From: Microlunatus speluncae
Lineage (GTDB): Bacteria > Actinomycetota > Actinomycetes > Propionibacteriales > Propionibacteriaceae
Direction: 5' to 3'
DNA length: 64,000 bases
Assembly (NCBI RefSeq): GCF_009299835.1
Contig: NZ_VKCZ01000010.1
Location: 100,021-164,020 of the forward strand
Notes under the pieces: model-generated
The model's database searches: none
Seen by the model: the letters and a program-made list of their open reading frames with translations, nothing else
Told to the model about the DNA's origin: nothing
Translations under genes and position numbers: made by a program
In this document: one piece after another, positions 39,040-48,371 of the stretch
Position numbering within the stretch: the stretch's first letter is position 1
Layout: every line of letters starts with the position of its first letter

Positions 39040-40362
39040 ATGTTGATCTCCGTCATCGGTTGCGGCTACCTCGGTGCCGTCCACGCCACCTGTCTCGCCC
39101 ACCTCGGTCACACGGTCGTCGGCATCGACTCGGACCGCGAACTGGCCGCCCGGCTCGACTCCGGTCGGCCGTCGGTCTACGAACCTGAGCTGGAGTCGCT
39201 GTTGACCGCGACCCTGGCCACCGGCCGGCTCCGCTTCACCGCGGATCCCTCCGCCGCCGCCGGTGCGGAAGTCCATTTCCTCTGCGTCGGCACGCCCCAG
39301 CTGCCGGATCGTCCGGCCGCCGACCTGGCCGCGCTGGACTCCGCGGTCGACGCCCTGCTGCCGTACCTGACGCCCGGTGATCTTGTGGTCGGCAAGTCGA
39401 CCGTCCCGGTCGGCACCGCCGAACGGCTCAACGACCGGATCGCCGCCGCCGTGCCGGGCGCGAGCTGCGCCTGGAACCCGGAGTTCCTGCGCGAGGGCCA
39501 CGCCGTCGCGGACACCCTGCGCCCGGACCGCCTGGTCTACGGCAGCGCGCCCGACGACGAGCGGGCGACCGCGATCCTGAACCGGGTCTACGCCTCGGTG
39601 GTGGCCGCCGGCACCCCGGTGATCGCCACCGACCTGGCCACCGCCGAGCTGGTCAAGGTGGCCGCCAACTCCTTCCTGGCCACGAAGATCTCCTTCATCA
39701 ACGCGATGGCCGAGGTGTGCGAGGCGGCGGGCGCGGACGTCACCGTGCTGGCCGACGCGATCGGTCACGACGAGCGGATCGGCCGCCAGTTCCTGGGCGC
39801 CGGCCTCGGCTTCGGCGGCGGCTGCCTGCCCAAGGACATCCGCGCCTTCGGCGCCCGCGCCGCCGAGTTGGGCGCCGATCGGGTCGCCGATCTGCTGGCC
39901 CGGGTGGACGAGATCAACCTCGCCCGCCGCGATCACCTGACCCGGCTCGCGACTGAGGCCTGCGAGGGCAGCGTGATCGGCCGTCGGATCGCCATCCTCG
40001 GCGCCGCCTTCAAGCCCAACAGCGACGACGTGCGGGACTCACCGGCCCTGGCGGTGGCACTCGACCTGCAGCGCCGCGGCGCCCACGTTCGGGTCACCGA
40101 TCCACAGGCCGGCGACAACGCCCGCAAGCGCAGCCCGGAGTTGACCGTGGTCGACTCCGTCGCCGAGGCCGTGGACGACGCCGAAGCCGTCCTGCTGCTG
40201 ACCGAATGGCAGCAGTACCGCGACCTTCGCCCGGCCGACCTCACCGGCGTCCGGCGCCCGGTGATCATCGACGGCCGCAACGCCCTCGACCCCACGACCT
40301 GGCGCGAAGCAGGCTGGCACTACCGCGCCCCCGGCCGCCCGTCTCCGACCCGCCAGAGGTGA
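39040..40362 (+). CDS. ugd: UDP-glucose 6-dehydrogenase
   Basis: A 440-residue NAD-dependent enzyme that oxidises UDP-glucose to UDP-glucuronate. The N-terminal NAD fold is MLISVIGCGYLGAVHA, the catalytic Cys262 is in GFGGGCLPKDIRAFG, and Lys206 (ELVKVAANSF) is conserved. A C-terminal UDP-binding domain follows (ILGAAFKPNSDDVRDSPAL). The start ATG 39040 follows the divergent intergenic region. It supplies glucuronate or a derived sugar, most likely for the adjacent glycosyltransferases. Confidence 0.93.
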   Translation: MLISVIGCGYLGAVHATCLAHLGHTVVGIDSDRELAARLDSGRPSVYEPELESLLTATLATGRLRFTADPSAAAGAEVHFLCVGTPQLPDRPAADLAALDSAVDALLPYLTPGDLVVGKSTVPVGTAERLNDRIAAAVPGASCAWNPEFLREGHAVADTLRPDRLVYGSAPDDERATAILNRVYASVVAAGTPVIATDLATAELVKVAANSFLATKISFINAMAEVCEAAGADVTVLADAIGHDERIGRQFLGAGLGFGGGCLPKDIRAFGARAAELGADRVADLLARVDEINLARRDHLTRLATEACEGSVIGRRIAILGAAFKPNSDDVRDSPALAVALDLQRRGAHVRVTDPQAGDNARKRSPELTVVDSVAEAVDDAEAVLLLTEWQQYRDLRPADLTGVRRPVIIDGRNALDPTTWREAGWHYRAPGRPSPTRQR

Positions 40363-40369
40363 GACCCGG

Positions 40370-41392
40370 TCAGACCTGGCAACTCAGCGGGTAGGAGGCG
40401 GTGCTGTTGCGGATCTCGAGGCGGGTGGGGAGCACCAGGGTCTGCGGCTCGCTGCCGGGAGCCGGGGCGGCGGCGAGGCGGTTGAGCAGCAGCTCGGCCG
40501 CGGTCCGGCCCAGGTCGAAGATCGGCTGGGCCACGGTGGTCAGCCGCGGCGACGTGTACGCGGCCAGGTGCACCCCGTCGAAGCCGACCACGCTGACGTC
40601 GTCGGGGACGCGCAGGCCGGCCTCCGTCAGCGCCCGCAGCAGGCCGATCGCCCCGAGATCGTTGGCCGCGAACACGGCGGTGATCCCGGCGGGCCGGGTG
40701 AGCAACTCCCGACCGGCCGCATACCCGCCGTCCTCGGTGAAGTCTCCGCCGACGACCAGGTCCGGCGTCGGCTCGACGCCCGCAGCCACCAGCGCCTCGC
40801 GCCAGCCCTCGCTCCGTTCCTGACTGCTGACCACGTCCGCCGGGCCGGTCAGATACGCGATCCGGCGATGGCCGAGCCCGAGCAGATGCTCCACGCCGAG
40901 CCGGGCGCCGGCACGGTGATCGACGGTCACCAGGTCCGCGTCCAGCCCGGGCACCCGGCGGTCCAGCACGACGGTCGGGATCCCGGCCGAGGCCGCGACG
41001 ACGCCGACGCCGGGCAGGGTGCCGGCGACCAGCAGGATGCCGTCGACCCGTTTCCGGCGCAGCAGGACGAGGTCGGCGATCGCCTTGTCCTCGTCGTCGG
41101 CGTTGTGGCACATCAGCAGCAGGTGGCCGCGCTCGTCGGCGACCGTCTGCACACCCTTGACCAGCTCGGGGAAGAACGGGTTGGTGATGTCGGGCAGCAG
41201 CAGCGCGATGGTCCGGGTGGCCATGCCGGCCAGGCCGCGGGCCAGGTCGTTGGGGTGATAGCCGAGTTCGGTCGCGATCCGGAGCACCCGGTCGCGGGTC
41301 GCGGCAGACACCCGGGACCGGTCGTTGAGGGCGCGGGACACGGTGGCGATCGAGACTCCCGCATGGCGAGCCACATCGTGCACCGTGACCAT
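40370..41392 (-). CDS. LacI-family transcriptional regulator
   Basis: A 340-residue regulator. The helix-turn-helix and hinge are at 2-60 (VTVHDVARHAGVSIATVSRA, then GYHPNDLARGL), and a periplasmic-binding-protein-like effector domain follows (TRTIALLLPDITNPFFPELV, VAFDG-like VVGFDGVHLAAY). The start is ATG 41392. It is the last gene after the five-gene family-5 ABC importer (15 bases after it), so it is most likely its regulator. A LacI-like operator is present upstream of the operon (46983-46994). LacI proteins respond to sugars, which argues that the transporter carries an oligosaccharide rather than peptides. Confidence 0.92.
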   Translation of the reverse strand: MVTVHDVARHAGVSIATVSRALNDRSRVSAATRDRVLRIATELGYHPNDLARGLAGMATRTIALLLPDITNPFFPELVKGVQTVADERGHLLLMCHNADDEDKAIADLVLLRRKRVDGILLVAGTLPGVGVVAASAGIPTVVLDRRVPGLDADLVTVDHRAGARLGVEHLLGLGHRRIAYLTGPADVVSSQERSEGWREALVAAGVEPTPDLVVGGDFTEDGGYAAGRELLTRPAGITAVFAANDLGAIGLLRALTEAGLRVPDDVSVVGFDGVHLAAYTSPRLTTVAQPIFDLGRTAAELLLNRLAAAPAPGSEPQTLVLPTRLEIRNSTASYPLSCQV

Positions 41393-41407
41393 CAACGACC
41401 TCTCGGA

Positions 41408-42229
41408 TCAGCCGTCGTCATCGTCGGCCAGCTGCCACCGGACGTCCGGATCCGGCACCGGGATCGAGCTGATCAACAGTTTGGAGTACGGATGCTGCGG
41501 CGCGTCGATCACCCGCCGGGTGTCGCCGCGCTCGACGATGGAACCTTTGTAGAGCACGCAGATCTCGTCGCCGACCTGATAGGCGGTGCTCAGGTCGTGG
41601 GTGATGTAGAGGAACGAGATCCCGAGCTCGTCGCGTAGCCGCAGCATGATGTCCAGGATCATCGCACGAAGCGACGCATCCACCATGGACACCGGCTCGT
41701 CGGCCACGATCAGCCGCGGCTTGAGCAGGTAGGCCCGGGCCATCATCATCCGTTGTCGCTGCCCGCCGGACAGCTGGTGCGGGTGCTTCTCCAGCACCTC
41801 GTCGCCGCGCAGGCCGACCATCTCCAGCGCTTCCTCGATCATCCGCCGCGCCTCGGCCGGGTCCGACGTCAGCCGGAACCGCTTGATCGCCGTGTTGAAG
41901 ACGTGCTTGATCCGGTAGAACGGGTTGTAGACGCCGAACGGGTCCTGGAAGATCGCCTGCACCTCCCGGCGATATTCCAGTTGCTGCCGCCGGTCCAGCG
42001 TCGACAGCTCCCGACCGCGGTAGCGGATCTCGCCGGAGCTCAGTTTGGTGAAGCCGAGCACCGCATCGGCCAGCGTGGTCTTGCCGCTGCCGCTCTCACC
42101 GGCGATCGTGGTGATCGCGGCCGGCTCCTCGGACAGGATCAGGCTGACCTGGTCGAGCGCGGTCGTCTCCTCCTTGCCCTTCTTGTAGATCTTGGTCGCG
42201 TCGCGGACCTCCAGCAGCGGCTCAGCCAT
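41408..42229 (-). CDS. Oligopeptide-type ABC transporter ATPase (DppF/OppF-like)
   Basis: ATPase of 273 residues. Walker A GESGSGKTT, signature LSGGQRQRMMMARAYL, Walker B LIVADEPVSMVDASLR and ITHDLSTAYQ are intact. The C-terminal HPYSKLLISSIP is the DppF/OppF tail, and the preceding sequence lacks a clear iron-sulphur Cys set. Start ATG 42229 overlaps the stop of the partner ATPase by eight bases. Confidence 0.92.
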   Translation of the reverse strand: MAEPLLEVRDATKIYKKGKEETTALDQVSLILSEEPAAITTIAGESGSGKTTLADAVLGFTKLSSGEIRYRGRELSTLDRRQQLEYRREVQAIFQDPFGVYNPFYRIKHVFNTAIKRFRLTSDPAEARRMIEEALEMVGLRGDEVLEKHPHQLSGGQRQRMMMARAYLLKPRLIVADEPVSMVDASLRAMILDIMLRLRDELGISFLYITHDLSTAYQVGDEICVLYKGSIVERGDTRRVIDAPQHPYSKLLISSIPVPDPDVRWQLADDDDG

Positions 42230-43148
42230 GGGCGACGGCCTCCTCGTGATCATCGACGACGGCGGCGAAGTGGCCCGGCGAGATCTCGGCCATCACCGGC
42301 GTCGGCCGGGGGATCCGCAGGTCGGGGGACTGCAGCCCGCTGATCACCAGTGGTTTGCGTTCCCGGATCGACGGGATGGAGGCGATCAGATGCCGGGTGT
42401 ACGGATGGTGTGGGTTGCGGAACAGCTCCCGGACCGGGCCGATCTCGACGATGTTGCCGGCAAACATCACCGCCAGCCGGTCGACCAGCTGCGCCTGCAG
42501 CGCCATGTCGTGACCGATCAAGATCATCGAGCTGTTCAGCCGGGACTTCACCTCGAGCAGGGTCTGCGCCACGGTCCGCTGGACGACCACGTCGAGGGCG
42601 CTGGTCGGCTCGTCGGCGATGATCACCGACGGGCTGAGGGCGATCGACATCGCGATGCAGACCCGCTGCTTCATCCCGCCGGACAGCTCGTGCGGGAAGA
42701 GGTCGTACACCTTCGCCGGCAGCTTGACCGTTTCCAGCAGTTGCAGGATCCGCGGCTTCAGCACCCGGGTGGACTGCTTGCCCTCGTGGGTCTCGATCGC
42801 GTCCCGGAGCTGATCCCGGACCCGCATCACCGGGTTCAGCGAGTTCATCGACCCCTGCGGGATCAGCGAGATCTCGGTCCACCGGCGGCGCCGCAGCTGC
42901 TCCTCCGACAGGCTCGCGATGTCCTCGCCGGCGAGCTTGATCGATCCGTCGACGATCCGTCCGGGCGGAGTGGTGAGCCGCAGGATGGCCATCGCCACGG
43001 TCGACTTGCCGGACCCGGATTCGCCGACCAGGCCGAGCGTCTCGCCCGGCGCGACGTCGAAGTCGACGCCGTTGACGGCGATCACGTCGCCGCCCTCGGT
43101 GCGGTAGTGCACCCGCAGGCCGCTGACCTGCAGTACGGGAGCGGTCAT
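42222..43148 (-). CDS. Oligopeptide-type ABC transporter ATPase (DppD/OppD-like)
   Basis: ATPase of 308 residues. Walker A GESGSGKSTVAM, signature HELSGGMKQRVCIAM, Walker B VIIADEPTSALDVV, and the C-terminal PHHPYTRHLIASIPSI. Start ATG 43148 overlaps the permease stop as ATGA. It would pair with the DppF-like subunit to drive the two permeases. Confidence 0.93.
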   Translation of the reverse strand: MTAPVLQVSGLRVHYRTEGGDVIAVNGVDFDVAPGETLGLVGESGSGKSTVAMAILRLTTPPGRIVDGSIKLAGEDIASLSEEQLRRRRWTEISLIPQGSMNSLNPVMRVRDQLRDAIETHEGKQSTRVLKPRILQLLETVKLPAKVYDLFPHELSGGMKQRVCIAMSIALSPSVIIADEPTSALDVVVQRTVAQTLLEVKSRLNSSMILIGHDMALQAQLVDRLAVMFAGNIVEIGPVRELFRNPHHPYTRHLIASIPSIRERKPLVISGLQSPDLRIPRPTPVMAEISPGHFAAVVDDHEEAVAHG

Positions 43149-44047
43149 GACGCCAACCTCCCGCGCAGCCGCGGATTGGCCACCTCGTCCAGCCCGACCG
43201 CGACCAGGAACAGGCCGATGAAGATGATCATCAGCACCAGCGACGGAGCCCCCCACCACCACCACATCCCGCGCAGGATGGCCGAGCCCTGGATCGCGTT
43301 GGACACGGTCATTCCGAGCGTCGGGATCCGCTGCGGGCCGAGGCCGAGGGCCTCCAGCCCGACCGCGGCGAGGATGCCGCCGGAGGCCGCGCCGATGAAG
43401 CCGGCCGCGAGGAACGGCAGCAGGTTGGGCAGCATCTCGGCGAACATGATCCGGGGCGTCGACTGCGCGGTCAGCCGGGCCATCCGGACGTAGCCCTGCT
43501 CACGCATCGTGAGCACCTGGGCCCGGATCAGCCGGGTCGGCCCGGCCCAGGCGAAGAGGGCCACGATCAACGCCATGGTCGTCACGTCCATCTCCCGCAC
43601 GTAGGCGGAGATCACGATCAGGATCGCCAGCGACGGAATGGTCAGCGCCGTGTCCGACAGCGTCCTGATCACGACGTCCGCCGGCCCGCCGAGATAGCCG
43701 CCGGTGAAGCCGAGGACGACGCCGATCAACATGCTCGAGGTGCCGACGATCAACCCGACCTGCAGCGTCGTCGGGCCGCCGACGACCAGCAGGGCCAGCA
43801 GATCGCGGCCGCTGTTCTCGGTGCCGAGTGGATGGTTCGGGCTGCCGCCGGCCCAGACCGGCGGCAGGTTCAGCGGCGAGCTGGCCGCCCGGGCCAGCTC
43901 GGTGTCCCAGACCAGGTGGCCGATCAGGGCCACCAGCAGCACGGCGGCGACCATGATCAACCCGGCGATCAGCTTCACGTTCTGCCACGGCGGTCGGGCC
44001 TTGGTGCCGGAGTCCGCCGGCAGGTGGGGGAGCACGGTGGGATCCAT
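43145..44047 (-). CDS. Oligopeptide-type ABC permease (DppC-like)
   Basis: A 300-residue permease with six membrane segments. The N-terminal cytoplasmic part leads into LIAGLIMVAAVLLVALIGHL; GTENSGRDLLALLVVGGPTTLQVGL is the DppC signature. Its start is two bases after the DppB-like stop, so the genes are coupled. Confidence 0.92.
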   Translation of the reverse strand: MDPTVLPHLPADSGTKARPPWQNVKLIAGLIMVAAVLLVALIGHLVWDTELARAASSPLNLPPVWAGGSPNHPLGTENSGRDLLALLVVGGPTTLQVGLIVGTSSMLIGVVLGFTGGYLGGPADVVIRTLSDTALTIPSLAILIVISAYVREMDVTTMALIVALFAWAGPTRLIRAQVLTMREQGYVRMARLTAQSTPRIMFAEMLPNLLPFLAAGFIGAASGGILAAVGLEALGLGPQRIPTLGMTVSNAIQGSAILRGMWWWWGAPSLVLMIIFIGLFLVAVGLDEVANPRLRGRLAS

Positions 44048-44049
44048 CG

Positions 44050-45060
44050 CTACCTCCCCTCGTAGGTGATCCGCGGATCGAGCAGCGGATAGATCAGGTC
44101 GATGGCGAGCACGGCGGTGACCGTGGTCAGCACCAGGATGAAGACGATGCCCTGGATCACGGTGAAGTCGGAGTTGCTGATCGCCTGGTAGAGCAGCGCG
44201 CCCATCCCCGGATAGCCGAACAGGTATTCGACCAGGATGGTGCCGCCGACGATGCCGCCGAGACCGATCACCAGCGCCGTCACCTGAGGCAGGATGGCGT
44301 TACGCACCTCGTAGCTGAACAGCACCTGCAGCGGCCGGATGCCCTTCGCCCGGGCCAGCGTCAGGTAGTCCTCGCCGGCCACGGTGATCATCATCCCGCG
44401 CATGCCGAGGGCCCAGAAGCCCATGCTGGCCAGCACGATCGACAGCGCCGGCAGGGTGCCGTGCTGGATCACGCTGTTGATGAACCGGAGGTTGAAGCCG
44501 GGTTCCAGCCCGCTGCGATAGCCGCCGGAGACCGGAAACAGCCCGATGGTGAACACGAAGATGTAGATCAACACGATGCCGAGGATGTAGAACGGGATCG
44601 CGGTGAAGGTGAGCGAGACCGGCAGCAGCGCCCGGAGCAGCCGCGGCGTCCGCCGCCAGGCCATCAGCGCGCCGATCACCGACCCGATCAGGAAGGACAA
44701 CACGGTGGCGACGGTGAGCAGGCCCAGGGTCCAGGGCAGCGACCGGCCGATCATGGTGCCGACCTCGGCCGGGAACTGCGACAACGAGTAGCCGAAGTCG
44801 AAGGTGATCATGCTCTTCAGGTAGCTGAAATACTGCACGTAGAGCGGATCGTCGAGGCCGAAGCGTTCCCGCCAGGCGGCCACCAGCTTGGCGCTGCCCT
44901 CGACGTGGCCGCCCTGGGCCTGCATCCGGGTGATCATGGACTGGACCGGGTCGCCCGGCGCCAGCCGAGGGATGACGAACATGATCGTCGTACTGGCCCA
45001 GATGGTGAAGAGGAACACTCCGATCCGGCGCACCAGATAGCCGAGCGTGATTCCCCGCAT
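44050..45060 (-). CDS. Oligopeptide-type ABC permease (DppB-like)
   Basis: A 336-residue permease; the N-terminus LGYLVRRIGVFLFTIWASTT and PGDPVQSMITRMQ are DppB hallmarks, with six membrane segments and the EAA-type loop near 235 (ARAKGIRPLQVLFSYEVRNA). It follows the binding-protein gene by 30 bases. Confidence 0.92.
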   Translation of the reverse strand: MRGITLGYLVRRIGVFLFTIWASTTIMFVIPRLAPGDPVQSMITRMQAQGGHVEGSAKLVAAWRERFGLDDPLYVQYFSYLKSMITFDFGYSLSQFPAEVGTMIGRSLPWTLGLLTVATVLSFLIGSVIGALMAWRRTPRLLRALLPVSLTFTAIPFYILGIVLIYIFVFTIGLFPVSGGYRSGLEPGFNLRFINSVIQHGTLPALSIVLASMGFWALGMRGMMITVAGEDYLTLARAKGIRPLQVLFSYEVRNAILPQVTALVIGLGGIVGGTILVEYLFGYPGMGALLYQAISNSDFTVIQGIVFILVLTTVTAVLAIDLIYPLLDPRITYEGR

Positions 45061-45090
45061 ACGCGTCCTCCCGAGGGATTGTCAGCCGGT

Positions 45091-46914
45091 CTAGGCGTTC
45101 GCGGGCTGCAGGTTGTGGATGATCTTGTGGGCGTTGCCCCACTCCAGGGTCGGCTGCAGGAAGTTGTTCTCCTTGCTCGGCCAGCCGGTCCAGTAGGTGG
45201 TGTCGAAGGCGTAGAGCTTGCGGGCGTGGGCGATCGGCAGGAACGGGAGATCCCGCAGCCACAGCTTGGCCGCGGCGACGAACGGGCCGTCGATCGCCGC
45301 GTCACCGAGCGGGATGTCGGCGAAGGACAGCACCTGGCGGGTGTAATCCTCGTTCTTCCAGCGGATCCCGTTGCCGGCGGCGGTCTTGCCGATCGGCACC
45401 ACGTCGGCGGCGTTGTACAGGCTCATCGACAGCCACGGCTCGGTGACCGACCCGCAGGCGCCCCAGTCGGAGATCGCCTCGAACTTGCCGCTGGCGATGT
45501 TGTCACCCCAGGTGCCGCTGGCCAGTTTGCGGACCGTCGCGTTGATGCCGATCCGCTGCAGTTGCTCACCGACCACCTGGGCGTAGCGCCAGATCTCGAT
45601 GTATTCGGTCGGGGCGTCGATCTGCAGCCGCAGTTCCTTGCCGCCCTTGGTGTAGAAGCCGTCGCCGGACCGGGTGTAGCCCTTCGATTCGATCATGGAC
45701 TTGGCCCGGTCCGGGTCGTGGGTCAAGATCGGGAACTCGTCGAAGAGGCCCTCGGAGTCGAGCAGGTCGACGTACTTCTGCATCGGCGGATAGTCGGGGA
45801 AGAAGAACCGGGCCGGCGTCGTGGTGCCCTCGTACGCGATCCGCACCACCTCGTCCCGGTCGATCGCGTAGTTGATCGCCCAGCGCATCTCGCGGTCGTT
45901 CCACGGCTCCAGGGCGTTGTTGAACGAGAGCAGCCGGGTGCACGGGTCGGTCCAGGCGAACGGCCGGTCCGGCAGCCAGGTGACCATGTCGGGGTTGCGC
46001 GACTTCAGGCTCTCGAACGCGCCGGCGGTGAGGTCGGCGACGCTGTCCAGTTGATGATCACTGGCCCGGGCGACCCGGATCTCCTCGGTCTCGATCGCCG
46101 ACCACTCCAACCGCTCCGGCTTGGGCAGCGGCTTGAACTCGGCCTTGGCCCCCCACCAGTCGTCCCGCCGGGTGTAGACGAAGCGGGTCGGCTCGGCCGA
46201 CTCCAGCCGGTAGGGCCCGGTGAAGATCGGCCAGCCCTTCGCCTTGTCGTAGTTCTTGAACTGCAACGGATCCTTGCCCTGCCAGATGTGCTCGGGCACG
46301 ATCGGGAAGCTGTTGTAGGCCTTGACCGAGAAGTAGTCGAGCAGGAAGCGGGGATTCGGCTTCAGCAAGGTGAATTCGACCACCAGGTCGGAGACCTTCT
46401 TGACGCCCTTGACCCACTCCTGCATCGCGGCGGCGTTGGTCATCTCGGCGCCGCCCTTGATCAACAACTCCAGGGTGAACACCACGTCGTCGGCGTCGAA
46501 CACCTCGCCGTCGGCCCAGGTGATGCCCGGTCGCAGAGTCAGCGTCCAGAGATCCTGGCCGGCGTTCGGCTCGAACTTCTCACCCAGCCAGCCCTCGATC
46601 TGTCCGCTCTCGTAGTCGAGGATGAACAGCGGTTCCATGATCGCCTGGTGGAAGCCGGCCCCGGTCCGGAATCCCGGCACGAACGGGTTCCACAGGTCCG
46701 GCGACTGGACCCGGCCGCCGTCGTGGTCGAACATCACCGTCCGCGCCCGCTCGCTGTTGCCGTCATCGGGCGTCTCGTTGATCGAGCCCTCGCAGCCGGT
46801 GAGCAGCACCCCGCCGGAGCCGGCGGCGACGCCGGTGGCGGCCGCGGCGCGCAGGAAGGAGCGTCGCGATCCGGAGGTCGCGAGGGGTTCGGGGATCGGA
46901 GTCGTTCTGCTCAT
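45091..46914 (-). CDS. Family-5 ABC substrate-binding lipoprotein (Tat-type signal)
   Basis: A 607-residue solute-binding protein (SBP_bac_5). The signal has a twin-arginine motif (SRRSFLRAA) and a lipobox (LLTGC), so it is probably exported folded by Tat and then lipid-anchored. The mature part shows FEPNAGQDLWTLTLRPGITW and DPLQFKNYDKAKGWPIFTGPY, family hallmarks. It is the first gene of binding protein, DppB, DppC, DppD, DppF, LacI. Family-5 proteins bind peptides but also cello- and xylo-oligosaccharides; the LacI partner favours a carbohydrate. The start ATG 46914 has GGAGG upstream. Confidence 0.93.
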   Translation of the reverse strand: MSRTTPIPEPLATSGSRRSFLRAAAATGVAAGSGGVLLTGCEGSINETPDDGNSERARTVMFDHDGGRVQSPDLWNPFVPGFRTGAGFHQAIMEPLFILDYESGQIEGWLGEKFEPNAGQDLWTLTLRPGITWADGEVFDADDVVFTLELLIKGGAEMTNAAAMQEWVKGVKKVSDLVVEFTLLKPNPRFLLDYFSVKAYNSFPIVPEHIWQGKDPLQFKNYDKAKGWPIFTGPYRLESAEPTRFVYTRRDDWWGAKAEFKPLPKPERLEWSAIETEEIRVARASDHQLDSVADLTAGAFESLKSRNPDMVTWLPDRPFAWTDPCTRLLSFNNALEPWNDREMRWAINYAIDRDEVVRIAYEGTTTPARFFFPDYPPMQKYVDLLDSEGLFDEFPILTHDPDRAKSMIESKGYTRSGDGFYTKGGKELRLQIDAPTEYIEIWRYAQVVGEQLQRIGINATVRKLASGTWGDNIASGKFEAISDWGACGSVTEPWLSMSLYNAADVVPIGKTAAGNGIRWKNEDYTRQVLSFADIPLGDAAIDGPFVAAAKLWLRDLPFLPIAHARKLYAFDTTYWTGWPSKENNFLQPTLEWGNAHKIIHNLQPANA

Positions 46915-46982
46915 CGGGGCCTACCTCCGTTGGGGCTGCGAGCAAATTGATCTCGGTGCACGTAGCGCTTCGCGGTCCGTGC

Positions 46983-46994
46983 GGAAGCGTTTAC
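46983..46994. promoter_or_regulatory. Candidate LacI-family operator
   Basis: GGAAGCGTTTAC matches its reverse complement at eight of twelve positions and has the central CG of LacI-type operators. It is 69 bases upstream of the binding-protein start, within the promoter zone, and a second small palindrome (AGCGCT, about 46964-46969) is nearby. The regulator would be the LacI gene at the operon end. Assigned by pattern; no binding data. Confidence 0.5.
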
Positions 46995-47058
46995 GCAAAT
47001 CGATAGTGAGTATGCCCGACGCACCCGCCCGTGGCAACGGGATGATCATGAATTCGGT

Positions 47059-47114
47059 CCCTTCGACAGGCTCAGGGAACGAAACAGACGCCCTTCGACA
47101 GGCTCAGGGAACGA
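47059..47114. repeat. Two direct SPEPVEG-type arms downstream of sepH
   Basis: CCCTTCGACAGGCTCAGGGA occurs at 47059-47078 and 47091-47110, both extending to AACGAA. They are in direct rather than inverted orientation, unlike the pairs at 13093 and 16447. They lie between the sepH stop and the ABC operon promoter. Confidence 0.9.
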
Positions 47115-47123
47115 ACGATCCGC

Positions 47124-48371
47124 TCAGTCCTTGCGCGGGGGGCCGCCGAACATGATCTCGTCCCAGCTGGGGATGGAGGCCCGCTTCTTCTTGGTCCGCT
47201 TCGGCTTGACCGGCTCCGGTGCGGGTTCGGGCTCAGGCTCAGGATCCGGCTCGGCCGCGACCAGCTGCTCCTGCTCGAAGCTCGGCTCGGCCTCGGGGAC
47301 CTCGGCCCACTCCTCCTCGACCGGCTCGGGCCGGAAGTCGGGCTCGGCGTCGACCTCGGGCTCCGGATCGGGCGCCGGGCGGAGACCGCGGCGGTTGTTG
47401 GCGGGCGACGGCTGGTCGGTGGCGGCCGGATGGTCGACCACGATCTCCGGCTCCCAGCCGACCGGACCGTGGCTCTCCTCGCGCAGCCCGGAGTAGACGG
47501 CGACGGAGTCCTCGGCATAGCCCTCGCCGCCGAGCATCCCGTACAGGGTCTCCAGGCCGGAGTCGGACTCGGCCTCCTCGAACGCGGCGGCCTGGTGCCG
47601 ATCCGGGATGCCGCCCTCGGAGTCGCCGATCTCGGTGTCCTCGGACTCGATCGGGGGATCGGGCTCATCGACCTGGACCGCGCGGACCAGGGCGAGCTCG
47701 TCGTTGAGGTCGAGGGTCGGCTCGGCCGCCTCGTTCTCGTAGCTGTCCTCGACGGCTCGGACGGGGCGGCGCCGGCCCGGCTGCGGGTCCGTCGCCGGGC
47801 TGGCCTCGCCCAGCACCCAGCGGGCCTCCTCGTTGCCGGCGAGTGAGTAGCGGCCGCGCGGATCGAAGTGGAATTCGGCCAGCCGGGCGTTCTCACCGGA
47901 GCGGTATTCGGCGGTCACCGCCCAGCGTCCGTCGTCCATCCGGCGAGCGTCCCAGTCGACCTTGTCGGGATCGATGCCGCGGTCGGCCAGGCGTTCGGTC
48001 ACCGCGAGGCGGAGGTTCTTGTGGCCCGAGGTCTCGCCGCGGCGCCGGACCGAGGAGGCCATCGCCTGACCGGCCATGTGATCTCGTTCCAACAGCACCG
48101 GTCCGGCGAATCGTTCGACCCGGTCGGCCGGCATCCCCGAGATCCGGGCGACCTCCTCCAAACTCGCCCCGGCCCGGATCCGTGCCTGAATATCGCGTGG
48201 GCTCAGTACGCTCTCCATCTCGATCTCCAGTTGTCCGAGTCGGGGACGATCACCGCGCAACGTCGCACGCAGTCGATCGTCGACCGGAAGCGCAAGCTCC
48301 TCTCCAGCATCCGTCGCGACGACAAGGGACTGTCCGTCCTGACTCAGTCCCACCAGTCGCGCCGTGCGCAT
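47124..48371 (-). CDS. sepH: Septation protein SepH
   Basis: A 415-residue actinobacterial cell-division protein that stimulates FtsZ assembly in Streptomyces. The N-terminal DUF3071 region contains a helix-turn-helix (LEEVARISGMPADRVERFAG, about 71-90), and the C-terminus ends in the conserved ASIPSWDEIMFGGP motif. Between them is a long acidic, Pro/Glu-rich disordered linker (DPEPEPEPAPEPV). Length is typical. The start ATG 48371 follows an in-frame upstream region without similarity. It stands alone, facing the rhamnosidase operon in the same direction. Confidence 0.93.
   Translation of the reverse strand: MRTARLVGLSQDGQSLVVATDAGEELALPVDDRLRATLRGDRPRLGQLEIEMESVLSPRDIQARIRAGASLEEVARISGMPADRVERFAGPVLLERDHMAGQAMASSVRRRGETSGHKNLRLAVTERLADRGIDPDKVDWDARRMDDGRWAVTAEYRSGENARLAEFHFDPRGRYSLAGNEEARWVLGEASPATDPQPGRRRPVRAVEDSYENEAAEPTLDLNDELALVRAVQVDEPDPPIESEDTEIGDSEGGIPDRHQAAAFEEAESDSGLETLYGMLGGEGYAEDSVAVYSGLREESHGPVGWEPEIVVDHPAATDQPSPANNRRGLRPAPDPEPEVDAEPDFRPEPVEEEWAEVPEAEPSFEQEQLVAAEPDPEPEPEPAPEPVKPKRTKKKRASIPSWDEIMFGGPPRKD

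Noticed and set aside
44461..46950. An 829-residue plus-strand frame over the DppB-like and binding-protein genes
   Set aside because: Shadow of strong minus-strand genes; the translation is low-complexity GQPAD-rich sequence.
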